Made by a program: the position numbers and the translations under genes. Source: Rhizophagus irregularis (lineage: Eukaryota; Glomeromycota; Glomeromycetes; Glomerales; Glomeraceae). From it: DNA of 64,000 bases. Below the pieces are notes generated by a model. The model saw only the letters and a list, made by a program, of their open reading frames with translations. It did no database searches and was not told the DNA's origin. The number at the start of each line of letters is the position of its first letter. The first letter of the stretch is position 1. The stretch lies in NCBI RefSeq assembly GCF_026210795.1, contig NC_089460.1, positions 2,566,501 to 2,630,500 on the forward strand. Reading direction: 5' to 3'. Positions 15,296 through 27,347 of this stretch are shown piece by piece.

Positions 15296-16949
15296 AAAAA
15301 TAAAAAAAAATTTCCAGGCAGGGTAAGTAAAAAAGATATATTTAAAGTAGTTTTGGTAAAATTGGAAAAAAAGATCAAATAAAAGTTCAATAAACCAAAA
15401 AAAAACAAAAAGAGAGAGAAAAAAAATTATGCTATGAATAGACTTAATAGGATTTTGAATTTTTTTTTTAAAAAAAAAGGCAGAAAAAAAGGCATCGAAC
15501 TTTCAAAGAAAAGAAAAAGAAAAAAAAATTTTATTATACATAAATAGCTAAATATGAAAAAGGAAAAATAAAGACGTACATAAAAAAAGTTAAAACAGAA
15601 ACTTAAAATTTTTAAAGACAAACCTTAAGGATATAGGAAACAGTATATTAGTAAAAAAAAAAAAGAATATTTCGAACCTTCAAAAAAAGAATTTATAGGA
15701 TGCTTTTATATAAAGTATAGTAAAAGGTTTTATTGTGAAGTTAAGTAGTTCATTTCACGGAAGCTCACGAAATCTTGTGTAACGTACGGTTATAAATAGA
15801 GTAGATACTTTTTTTAAACGCGACAATGCGGCGAATTTTTGATCGCAAGAATTTAAAGCCTTCTAATATCAGTTATTGCGTTTTTATATGATAAGCAGTA
15901 AACAAGACATAATTATTAACAAATTTTCTTATGCGAGAAGTAAATCATATAATACAATAATACTTTCCTCGGTTAAAAATTCAACCAATAATGTGCGATT
16001 GTCAGTGATACCAAATTTAGACAAAAAAGTGGCTTTGGTAGATTTTGATTGGTGAATTTATCATAAACAAATAAATTATATGAGATCAATTGAATACTCA
16101 TTGAAAAAAAGGAAAACAAAAAAAATCAAATAAAAAAAAAACTCTTTCTATAAAGATAATTAGCTAATAAGGATTGGGAAAAAGGGGATAAATAATTACA
16201 GAATTTCCCCTGTAATTTTAAGTCTTTTATGTAATTGTTACATAACATGTGATCAACGAAAGTGACATCATAATGATAATTATTAACTATTTAATCTACG
16301 TTAACTGTTAATTTCTTAGATATTAAGACTAAATTTTTGTAGATGCTACTATACAAATAATTAAAAAAGTGATTTTTTTTTTAATAACAATAAAAAATAA
16401 CCTAATGTTGTTCCAAATATCTGCATATTAATAACCAAATTGTAGGCAATTTTGGGGCGTAGTACAGTAAATGTGACCCGGGAGATCTCAACGGTCAATA
16501 TGATCTTTGATCCAATCAAAGAGCAGGAAACACGTTCAATTTTTGAGCGGACGTATCTATTCATTTCTTAGGTCCACTTGTTTGTTTATCAAAAATTAAA
16601 GGTTATTATTCAAATTAATTTCTCTTGTTACACGAGTAAATTCTGATTGATTACAATATGTATAAAAGAAACACCACAGATAATTTTTTTTAATCAATTC
16701 ACTTCCTCGTTATAAATATAAAGCACAAAAATTAAAGAAAAAACTTTTTTTTTTAATTAACACCCTCTTATTTTGAAAAAATATTAGTAACTAAAAGCCG
16801 GCCCACTTTGCCAAAAAAAAAACATTCCGGATTTTCAGTTTTCTTAAAACTTTCTTTTTTATTGATTACTGATTCTCAAATTTTAAACGATTCCTTCTTT
16901 TTTAGCAAATCTACTGTCATCTCTTGACAGCTAACAACAATCTGTACAC
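15296..16949. other. Long intergenic region upstream of F-box and coiled-coil genes
   Basis: About 1.65 kb between divergent genes. It contains poly-A/poly-T tracts, including a T10A9 run at 15460-15478. Short open frames at 15427-15621 and 16361-16564 lack any protein-like character. A stretch near 16440-16560 is less AT-rich and could be a leader or upstream element. CCAAT-like motifs occur near 16514. No gene called. Confidence 0.4.
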
Positions 16950-18054
16950 ATGAGCAACGGTAAGAAGCCTATAAAAATTTTTCGAGTTTTTTTCCTGTGA
17001 AATATTACTTTCACAAAAAAAAAAAATGGTATTTACTAACTACAAGTCTTTCTTTCTTTTTATTTTATGTTTGGGTTTAATGACCTGATTGTAAATTTGT
17101 CACCTAAACTTGTTTGAAACAAAACTTGAAACAAAAAAAGATTCGGGTGACGTTAACGCACTAAAACAAGAGCTTAATAGTCTTCGACACGTCATAGAAG
17201 AAAAAAACGCATTACTCTCAACAGTTCAAAAACAACTCAATAAGAATCAACCAAACGGCACAAACGGAATTATGACAAGCGAGTCTACTACAGGAAGAGT
17301 AATTGAACATTTGCAAGCTGAAATTGATTACTTAAAAAAAGAACTTGCAGATTCAAAAACTTTAATTCATGTATCTAAAGTTGCTCGTGAAAGAGCTGAG
17401 AGGCAAGTTTCAGAACATTTAGCTTCCCATCAAACTTTACGTCTTGAAATCGATTCTTTAAAAAGAATGCTAGAGCGTAAAGAAAGACAATCCAAAGAAT
17501 TAGACGAAAATGCAAAAGAAATTGAGAAAAAAAATTCAGATATGAAATTTGAACGTGATAATGCTTGTACAAAGCTTCGACAATCTGAATTAAAGGTGTC
17601 AGATTTGGAAAGAAAATTACAAGAAGCTTTAGCTTTAAAAGAAAAATCAGAAATTGAATATTCACTTTTATCTAAAGAGGTACAAACCTTTAAAACTAGA
17701 TATGCAAAAGATGTTGAAACTGTTAAAAAAGAATTTAAAGTCCTTCGACAAGAGATGAGTTCTACCTCAAGATCATTAGAAGATGTCGTTTTAATGGCTG
17801 GTGTTAAAGTTGAAGAATTAACTTCAGAACGTAAAGATGATTTAGGAAATTTGGAATCTATTGCTTCTAAATTAAAAGAAAATCAAGAGAAATGTGCTCA
17901 AAAATTATTGAGCGAAATCGAAATAATGAAAAAAGATATAGAAAGTTCAAGTCAAAAAACGGATGAATATCGAGAACATGTTGTAAAAATGAGAGGCGAA
18001 ATATCAGGAAAATTGAATTGGTTAAAACGCGTTGAAAGAGTACAGCAAACATAA
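16950..18054 (+). CDS. Long coiled-coil protein, possibly She3-like
   Basis: About 307 residues, nearly all heptad-rich coiled coil (for example RVIEHLQAEIDYLKKEL and LEIDSLKRMLERKERQSKEL). The large exon has no in-frame ATG: the codon at 17110 is TTG, with a stop upstream. The best model is a 10-nt first exon, ATGAGCAACG, at 16950-16959. It is followed by a strong GTAAGA donor and joins an acceptor at 17140 to read MSNDSGDVNALKQEL. The total, 924 nt, is a whole number of codons. The acceptor lacks a pyrimidine tract, so this join needs transcript support. The segment TGRVIEHLQAEIDYLKKELA resembles the start of the She3 RNA-transport adaptor domain. That similarity is weak, and the function is inferred only loosely. 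Confidence 0.7.
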
Positions 18055-18708
18055 ATTTTAATAATTTAATATTACATCACATTAATATAAATTAACTTTT
18101 TTTGGTAGTACTGGCTACGAAAAAAAAAGTTTTATTATGAATGAACTGGACATTATTCATTATTACTCAATAAATCCCTCACTTTTTAATTTCTCTCATT
18201 TCTATATTTCATACTTTTAATTGTTTTTATATGTTTGATGGGAAGTTTTTTTTTTAAAAAAAAAAATATATAATTTTCTTTTGTAGATTTTTGTAACTTT
18301 TTTTATATATATAAAGTTATTTTATATAAGTAATTTATAAAAAAAAGTCAAAAAAAGCTTTATTAAAATCTTTCATTTATACATTCATAATATAATATTA
18401 ACCAAGACATGTATTATAAAATACATAACATTATAACACTTTAATAATAAACTTATTAATTAATTACACCAAATAATAAAGTAAACAAACAAATTTTTTC
18501 AAACTTACTTTTTTTTTAATTTAACAATATTGTTAAATAAAAAAAAAATTCTTAAAATACACATTATAAAAAATAAAATCAATTATATATAATGATCTTA
18601 AAATATTCCCTTCGCATAAAATATTGTAGTCATATTATACAAAAACTACTTAATTAAATAGAGTAAAATACATGTCTATGCATTGTCTATGCATTATCTA
18701 TGCACTAT
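18055..18708. other. Intergenic DNA between convergent coiled-coil gene and ATG3
   Basis: Very AT-rich. A T10A11 run lies at 18246-18266. A short tandem repeat, about four copies of an 11-bp unit (ctatgcattgt and variants), spans 18674-18720 and runs into the ATG3 stop codon. Confidence 0.5.
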
Positions 18709-20455
18709 CTATGCACTAATTGTGTGATCATAATCAATTGTTGGGACCACTGAAGACATAAATTTCAAGAAAATAATAAGATATCTAACAATAATAAAGG
18801 AAAAAAATTAGTTAAATCATGAGAAAACTTCTAAAAAAAGTTATTGTTCAGTCGATTAGGAATGTACGGGTTTTTAACAACCCGATATTTTTATGTTGCG
18901 TATTGTTAATATTGTATATCAACATTAGTAGAGGTGATTTATTGGATGGGGATGAAGACCGATATTTTTATCCTCGTCTAATAACTATTTAATCAAATAC
19001 TTACTGATCAACCCTAACTTGTGCTTGTTCAGCTTGTGGAGCATTTGGAGAATTTCCGTATTGTTGTTTTAATAATTCAAATTTTTTAAGAGCTTCTTCA
19101 TTCATCTTTTCAATAATCTTTTTCATAACTTGAGCATGGCGACAAGGATGAATACTAGCCAATGACATATTCAAATGTGGATGCGCCTCAATAGTAACTG
19201 TTTTTTTAGCATAATCTTGAGAAATATCTTCAAATATTTGAGTTGATGTCAAAGGACTTCGGTGCTTAATTAATAAAATAAATTAGAATAAATTCGAATT
19301 TTTTTTTTTAATATTAATTAGATTAGATTTACCTCATCATAACCAAATAACCACATACGCGGAGTTTGATAATATTTATCATAGGTAATAAATACATCGT
19401 ATGTTCGTACTTGAAGAATCTTGTCACTGTAACAATAAATAATTAAATATATATTAACAATGAAGATAAAAAAAAATCAAATCATTTATACATACCTGAG
19501 ACCATCGTCGTGCGTAGCAACCACATTACTCGTTGTATTCAATGCCGCCTAAATAACGTATTGGATTTATTAACCTTACGATTAAAAAGAGTAAAGAAAA
19601 CTGATTTTTTATTATTAAAAATTTACAGGATCATCATCTTCAACAACATCTTCAATATCCGGAATATCATCATAATCAGGAATATCAACTTCCTCTTTTT
19701 CAGTTTCCGGTTCAATTAAAATGCTACTCATCCTTTTGGTGATTTCGTCATCTTCACCTTCAATTTGCTGCACAATTTCCTCAATGTTTGCAGCAACTTA
19801 TATGTAAAAACAATTATATTCATTCTAAATATAAATCAGCAAATATAAATTATTGAAATACATCTCAACATACCACGACCACTATGAGTTGCAACCCATG
19901 CTTCCTCACCATCTTCGGTCTCAACTTGAGTTTCTGAGTCCTCTTCAGTATATTCCATTTGCTTAACGCGTCTAAAACATGGTACTAAATAAAATAAATT
20001 TATTAATATATAATATAATAAAAGTTGTAAATCAAATTATTCTACTTAGATTCATACCATTTCTTGTGATAAGGAATTGCTTTTCAGCGGGTAAATAATC
20101 CCTTCTTTTACTTACTTCGCCACTTTCCCTTTATAATTAGAAGATTAACTTTCTCATATGTGATTTCTTTTTTAGAAAAAAAAACTTACCACTTCCATGT
20201 TGGACATTTATATACCAAAAAGTCACCAGCTGCTTCAAACTAAAGAAAAAACCAAAGATCGGAGAATTTTTTATGCATACTAATAACTTCCCTTAAAGTA
20301 TTTTACGATGTAATATTTTAGGCTCGCAAAAATGAATAATAGTAATATCTTACTTCTTCCGGTGTAATGCAGCCAGTTTCTTTGAACTTTGAGTTTTTGA
20401 GTACAGGACTAAGATATTCACGAATACCAAAGAAAAGACTTTGAATTGAAGCCAT
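18709..20455 (-). CDS. ATG3: Atg3, E2-like enzyme of Atg8 lipidation
   Basis: Autophagy E2 that transfers Atg8 to phosphatidylethanolamine. The start [19 protein letters not shown] leads into [20 protein letters not shown] and CPTWKW, the conserved N-terminal part. Next comes the acidic flexible region ([20 protein letters not shown]), then [14 protein letters not shown] and the catalytic motif [12 protein letters not shown] with the active Cys. The frame seems to end after RVDQ at 19001. That stop lies in a GTAAGT donor, and the final exon after TTATTGTTAG supplies [20 protein letters not shown], the conserved C terminus, with stop at 18709. The last codons (ISA then stop) fall in a short 11-bp tandem repeat that continues downstream. 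Introns are about 60-270 nt. Confidence 0.92.
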
Positions 20456-20959
20456 GTTATGTATTTTTCCCTTCACTATTGACAAAAGTGATTTACTGAA
20501 TATAAAGTGTCGTTATGATCAAAAACTGTCTTTGTACAGTACATTATATTTTGTGAGACGATCACCGATCATATACTTTAATAGTCATGTGAAACAAAAT
20601 TAAATGCAGTAATGACAATATTTTTTTCTTAAGGGAGCGGTGGACATTCAAAAATATTATGAGAAATCATTTTGTTAATATCAATTAATAAACAATATGA
20701 ATGCAAGAACACCAAAGAAAAAAGGTGGAGTGAAGAATCTTGGTTAAACAAAGATGGTTTAGTTGGTTTATTTTCACTAATTTTCAACTCACAATGAATT
20801 ATATGTTTTTGATACAAAAGATTATTTTGGAAAAGGTAGTTACATATTTAAAATTCCATCGAGAGAGAGAATATAAAGTTTATATATAATAATAGTCATG
20901 ATTAATATAATTTATTTAAATTTAAATTTTTTTTTCTTTGATAAAATATTGCCACCTAT
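20456..20959. other. Intergenic DNA upstream of ATG3
   Basis: ATG3 promoter side and the 3' flank of the next gene. An open frame on the minus strand at 20629-20817 has no family character and is treated as chance. Confidence 0.4.
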
Positions 20960-21894
20960 TTACGAATTATCGAGTTCTGAAAGAATCCTTATATTTAATA
21001 ACTACAATTAATTTATATTTCAATTATTAATATTTCATAATCAAATAAAAAAAAATTACTTACATATAAAAATTTAATGTCTTGCCAAGTACCAGAGCAT
21101 ATCTCTTTTGAATTAATCATTTCCTATAAAATCGATTACGTATTAAACAAAGTAACAGGTATACACAGCATATACAATCTTTTTTTAAAAAATTACCAAT
21201 AAGATTCTAAAATCTCTTCCAGCAGCATCCAATATAGCTCGATAATCAAATGTCTCCTTTAAGGATACGATGAAATTAATACCTATGCATCATAATTAAT
21301 ATTTTATTAATTTAAATTACTTACGAATATATACTTAATCGCTCTCAATACACTTAAACAAATTCCTTTCAGATCAAGAACTTCTAGTAAGAATTTAAGG
21401 TCTTGCCAAATATCATAACAAAGTGTTTTAATATCTAGCTCTTTCTATAATAATACACGAATGAATAAGAGTATAATTGAAAATATTCAATACACATAAA
21501 CGAGAAAACTTACAATTATAAATTTAAGTTCTTGCAAGGCCATAAAAAATAAATCTTTAGTAAGTTGCCAAAGTTTGTTATTTTCAATATAACGATCGCT
21601 ATTACTATCATTTTCAATCATACTCTCTAATATATGAATAACTTGAACAACTTTATCATCACATTTTTCATAGATAAATTTAACACTTTCATCTTTACAA
21701 GCTTCTAAAACTAGATTATCTATTCTATAAATAACTTGACAGATATCGATATTATCAAGTCCAACAAACAAATAAAGATTTTGTGCAGTCATTGATTCGT
21801 TAACTGATACTTTTGTATGTCCCCATCCTGGAACGTCAAATGTTATATTTTTTTCATTATACATTGTAATATTTTGGAATGAAGTTGATTCCAT
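20960..21894 (-). CDS. Unknown protein with exon-sized 20-residue repeats
   Basis: I do not recognise the family. Five exons fit exactly in phase 0: 21894-21514, 21444-21325 (120 nt), 21256-21197 (60 nt), 21123-21064 (60 nt) and 21001-20960. They give 220 residues. From residue about 108 the protein is built from 20-residue units, each ending in a basic-hydrophobic motif: QELKFII, WQDLKFLL, LRAIKYIF, GRDFRILL, WQDIKFLY. Two units share the 120-nt exon, and each 60-nt exon is one unit. The N-terminal 100 residues are non-repetitive, with FDVPGWGHTKVSVNESMTA and predicted helices. The pattern suggests an amphipathic-helix solenoid or a membrane or partner-binding surface. That is inference; no function is proposed. 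Confidence 0.75.
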
Positions 21895-22147
21895 TATTAA
21901 ATATCCAACAAAATGGGTTTATTTTACTTTATATATTTTTTATGATTTACAGCCACAAATATTAGTGTGAGAAATTTTTACTCGCGTGGGATGATCAAAT
22001 TACATCAATTTGCATCTAGATTATATTATTATACACATTATGTAATAAAACTTTAAATAACTTATGATTTTGTATTTATGACAGGTTTATGTATAAATTT
22101 GTAAATAAATCACGAGAAATTTATCACCATTCAGAATCTTGTTCGTC
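21895..22147. other. Intergenic DNA between the repeat protein and histidine kinase
   Basis: About 250 bp: promoter of the repeat-protein gene and 3' flank of the histidine kinase gene. No other feature seen. Confidence 0.4.
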
Positions 22148-25100
22148 TTAATCATTTTTTTCTTCTGATGATATCGCTTCTTCATCTACCTTTAATGCTT
22201 CTTTCGTCCAACTTTCCATACGTGCGTTTAAAGATTTTATCGATACTGGCCTAAATTAAATATTTTATTTTATAATTAAATACGTTTATAACTACGAAAA
22301 ATAAATAATAAATAAATAAATAGCATTTTTAAAATGGTTTTAATACTTTGTCAAAAATTCGTTACATCCAGCTGCTTCCTAAATTTCGTTATAGAGGGAA
22401 AAGATATTAAAAATTTTACTTTAATAATAAAAGAAATAAAAAATTTATCTTTATACCGCGGCTTGGCTATCCTCCTATTTATGCATCAATTAATTTTAAA
22501 GTTCATTATTAGTACACATTCATAAAGAAAAGGAGGTAAGCTTTAATTTATATACATCTGAAGCGAGTCCGGTCATTGCAACAATTATAGCCTTCTTTCT
22601 TCGTCTTCTACCAATCTTACACGTTCCTTCCGCAGAAGTATCACTCGGACTTTGAGACTTTGGACTTGAGGTATGTGATTGCAATAAATATGATTCTTCT
22701 CCACGTTCAATTTTCCGTATCTTAAATTAATTAAAATGTTTAAATAAATAATTTTATAAATAAATAAACTTGCAAAGAAATTACTTACTTCTTTCGTTGC
22801 TACAATCTATTATATGGAATAAAGAAAAAAAAAGATTACATTTTAAAAAGTTACAGATAATGTGAAATAAAAAGCGGATATAATAATAGCTTACGCCATC
22901 ACATATTGGCATCTGAAGATCCTATTAATAAATGCGTAAACAAATTTTTAGTTCGAAATTCGATAATCAAATTTGGTATCGCCGAAAAATAATCTTTTGC
23001 ATAATGTTTGACCGTCGAAATTCATTATATCACATACCATAAATATTATGTCATATGATTTCTTTGTAAAATTTTCAACAGCTATAATGAAAATTTTGCT
23101 CGCATTAAGGGTAAAAAAAAGAAAAGAAAAACAACCAAAGATTATATAATCAATCCAACCTTCAAGACCATTATTTGCAATATCGTAATTATAATATCCC
23201 GATTGTTTTAACATCGTCGTTAAAATCATCTCATTGATTTTATTATCCTATAAATAATTCAAAAAAATAATTTTGATAATAAAAAAAAGAAAAGGAATAG
23301 ATCACAAGATTGAAATTTTACCTCAACTATTAAAAATGATATATCCTTTGGACTTTTTTGTAATTTTTTCTCCGTTTCTTCTTTGTATTTATTCTTGACT
23401 CCTTTAGTTTTTAATTGCATACTCGATTCCTCCTTTAATTGTTCTTGATCAAAAAAAGTCTTTTTATCTTCTCCACTTACTTCAGATATAATTCTTTCAA
23501 TCATTGCGGGTGGCGTAAGTCTACTTGGACTTATTGTTAATTCCCCACTTGGTCCAATATCCATCGTACTGATCTTATGATTATTTGAGCTTTTAATAAA
23601 ATCAAGATATTCTTCTCTGATTGATCTGATCTTTTCTTCCTGAGTTTTCATAATGCCATCATACTTACTAAATGAAGACTCAATAGTTTTTATAATTGCT
23701 GTTAATATTTTAACAGGACCTGCAGGTTTAGTTATGATTTCAACACTTTGTGGCTTATATTTCATTAAAAGAGTTTCAGCTTGTTGATAATTTTCTATTG
23801 TACTAAAAAATAGTACATGTTGTCTTTTTTTCATAACACTGTCGATACTTTCCTCTTCTATTCCCATATTTTTTGGCTTTCGGTAATATTGTATAAACTC
23901 ATTTAAGAACAATTCTAAATCATTAATGTTATCATTCAAGATAACAACATCAGCGTGTTGTTTTGTACATTCAAATTTCAATTTATCTATACTTAATAAT
24001 CTATAACTGAACTCCCATTGATCAAAATAATGTGCTATTTTTTGTGAGAGTAAAAATTCTTCAACGTTTAAGATAACATATGATAAGGAACGAAGCCTTT
24101 TTATTAACATCTCTTGTTCTGATGGAGGAAGTTTCAGATATTTATGATCGAATGGAAGGGGTGAAGCGTTCATATCGTCAAGGCGATCTGAAATTGGTAA
24201 TTCAAGTTTAAAAGAAAATTTACTGCCCTGTCCAAGTTTTGAGTCAACTTCAAGTTGACTATGCATCATATCAAGAAGGCCTAAATTTTTTTTATTAAAT
24301 AGGATTAGAAATATAAGAAATATAATCGAAACGCATAAAATAAATATCAACTTTACCCTTGACAATACTAAGACCTAATCCAGTTCCTTCAAATTTTCTT
24401 TTTAAAGAAGAATCTTCCTATAATAAATACATGTAAAAAAGTGAGCGCTTGATTATTATTTTTTTTTTTTGAAAAAAATAAAAATAAAAAGACCTGTGAG
24501 AATGGTTGGTACATATGAGATATAAAATCAGGTGCAATACCCCGTCCTGTATCGTTTACATTAATTCTAAATTGAGCTTTAGGACTTTTTTGAATATTAT
24601 CTTTTTGATTTTCAGAAAGTTGCCCAGGAGAATTAATTTGTACAGAAGCGGATGAATTTTTTATAGTTTCAAACTCTTTCGATGTTATCACTTGTCGTTT
24701 TAATTGTTCTTGTCCGTCTTTTTTGCTTTCACCGGTTATTTCAATTGTAACTAATTCTATTCTTCCCTTATCGGTAAATTTTATCTAACAAAAATTTCGG
24801 GATAGACAAACTTTAATATAAAAAAAATAAAAATTTGATTTGTAAATATTTATATACCGCATTTCCGAGAAGCTGTAAACAAATTAAAAAATATTAGATT
24901 TAAATTCATTATGAAATTCTAAGATTCAAAAAAAAAAAAAGTTAATTATTTAAATTACATTCAAAATAATTTGACGCAAAACACCAACGTCCCCTACAAG
25001 AAACCTTTGTAAGGGATTCGCTTCCACACAAACAAAAAAGTCCAAATTTTTACTTTCTGGTATAGGCGCCAAACCTAAAAATAAAAAAAAATTATAATTA

Positions 25101-27112
25101 TTATATAATGTGAAAAAAAAACTTGACAAATATTATATTTTCATATTATTCTTACCATCTCCTATTTCTTGCATAACAGTATATATGTCAAAAACGTTAT
25201 GTTCCTAAAAGAAAAAAAACCCGTATTATATTTTCGAAACATCTTAATAATGGATGTCTTTACCCAATTAAAGCTTACCAGTTCCAATTTATTGTGTTCG
25301 ATTCTTGCATAAGTCAAAACTTGATTTACTACCTATATTAAATGTTAAATAAATGAATAATCAATATAACATCAAACACTTTTTCATAAATAATCAATTT
25401 ACCGATATTAGATTTGTTCCGCAACTTTCAATTGCGCTAAGTAGTGTACGTTGAGATTCATTTAATTGTGTTTTTGCTAAAATTTCAACTGTAGCAAGTA
25501 TTCCTACAAAAAAGGAAAATCAATTGATTATTAAAATAACTAAATTAAAATAAGGAAATCTATATCTTTTGTTCACGTACCATGTAATGGCTTCAATATG
25601 GTAAGATGATAATAAAATAAATTTAGATACTTTATAAAAACAAGAATTAGACAAAACTTTGCACATACCGTTCGTAATTCTAGTGGAATCAAAAGTGTAA
25701 AAAAAAACCAATAATTTTAATTGATATATATATATTATATATGCATCCGTGGTTAATTGTAAGTATTTTATCTTTACCATGACTAACGTTCGAAATGAAC
25801 ATCGATTTGGCCGTCGCTGCAGATCTTGCCTATTTTATAAAAGCATTTACTAATTAAATTAACAATAAAAAAATCCATTCATTTATACTTACTTCATCCA
25901 ATGACTTTTGGGTCCGTTCTTGGTTGGATTGGAATTCTTGTTCATACGCTACCTAAAAAATTCACGTTAAGTTCAGAAAACATTAATAGAAGAAAAGATT
26001 CAAATGGGAATGTGATATACTCACAAATAGAAAATATATGAAACATAATATATAAACGTCACAGACAACCCAGCCACTTGACGATAACGAAATTGGATTT
26101 ATTTGTCTTCCAAGTGACCTAAAATCCACAAGAACAAATGCCTTTTAAGATATTGACAAAATCGCATATATAAGAACATTATCATCCCACCTTTGTCGAG
26201 CGTTTCTGAATTGCTGCGCCAAAGTGGAAATTTTTTATTCTTACCGAAAAAAAGCAGCAACATGCATGATGCATACTACTATCGTGGTTTGTTTTCCAAA
26301 TTCTTTAGAAACAAAAATATAACTTTGAATAAAAGAAACGTATGAATAAGTTAATATTAGATAATATATTAAAGCATGAAAAAAAGGCAAGACTTTACCC
26401 GAAAGGTGGCACAACAAAAAAATTTGCATGACTTAGCGTTTGGATTTGAGTTCCTAGTTAAAAAAAAGTGAGTGAGTGAATGACATTTTGCGCGTAATAT
26501 ACGTAATATGAAAAAAATTAAATACATTACCAATACAAGATGTATAAGCTGATATTGACAAGAAAAAATAAATACCAACTTTTGCAGCTTGAGATATTGT
26601 AATTCTTCCCGAAGGTATAAAATATAATATCACTAAATTATAATTAAGAAACAGAATAGGAATTTATAGACACGTGACGAAGGGAATTTATTAACGCAGT
26701 AAATTAAAAATGAACCTGCACAAATCAAAGTTCCAATGAAAGAAAAGGGCCAAGCAATATGTAGTAATTTAACGTGTTTGTAGGATAAGTAAAGGTCTAC
26801 AACAAGTTGAATAATTAAAGTTAACATCGCTGAAACAATAACAGTAATTATAGCGCGCGCTTGTAATAAATTGCGTCGGGCCAAATAATCTCTTTCATAA
26901 TCTATTTAAAAAGTAAAATAAATTATTAAGTCTAAATAATTAGATGTGCTAAATATTTTGATTATAAAAAAAAATTGTTTTTAGAAAATTTAATTGCAAT
27001 TATTTCGCTAAATAATAATTTTTAGGATACCTTGACTCAATATATCTCTGGGTATTAGACTATCAAAGATTGTATGATAATTTGACAAATTCAACTTTTT
27101 AGAAGGTAACAT
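22148..27112 (-). CDS. Membrane-bound hybrid histidine kinase with receiver domain
   Basis: Sensor kinase for a multistep phosphorelay, in more than 20 exons. The start MLPSKKLNLSNYHTIFDSL (27112) leads into about five or six hydrophobic segments (for example ARAIITVIVSAMLTLIIQLV, GIYFFLSISAYTSCI, WVVCDVYILCFIYFLF). A short linker and the H box SHELRTPLHGIL follow. The H box is spread over four exons, including micro-exons of 11 nt (25669-25679) and 10 nt (25581-25590). The N box LLGNA is a 15-nt exon (24858-24872). G1 is NDTGRGIAP and G2 is GTGLGLSIV. A long insert separates these from the receiver (VEDNKINEMIL). The phosphoacceptor comes from splicing at GTATGT to DLQMPICDG; the unspliced frame shows a Val there instead. 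The receiver ends EFLTKPVSIKSLNARMESW. The ligand or stimulus is unknown. Confidence 0.88.
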
Positions 27113-27347
27113 TTTTTTTTATTATTTTAATCAAACAAAAAAAAATGATTAAAAATATATTTAAAAGAAAGGAAGAAATAATAAAAAAAAAAGACAGTGT
27201 ATATTTTTTATTATCAGAGTAAATGACATCATCGTGATTTCAATATACATTGTTTAGATTCTTTCTTAATTTGGTTTGGATTTTATTTAAAATTAAATAT
27301 TATCGTCGTAAAGTGTGGCTTTTGGCAGTTTATCTATAAAAAGATAA
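27113..27347. other. Intergenic DNA upstream of histidine kinase
   Basis: About 235 bp of AT-rich DNA between the 3' end of the methyltransferase gene and the histidine kinase start. It contains A/T runs and no recognised gene. Confidence 0.4.

Noticed and set aside
17110-17140. TTG codon at 17110 as the start of the coiled-coil gene
   Set aside because: Nuclear fungal genes rarely start at TTG, and an in-frame spliced ATG is available at 16950.
23001-23060. Receiver domain seemingly lacking its phospho-acceptor Asp (reads IIFMVCDIMNF)
   Set aside because: The GTATGT at that point is a splice donor. The next exon supplies DLQMPICDG, so the Asp is present.
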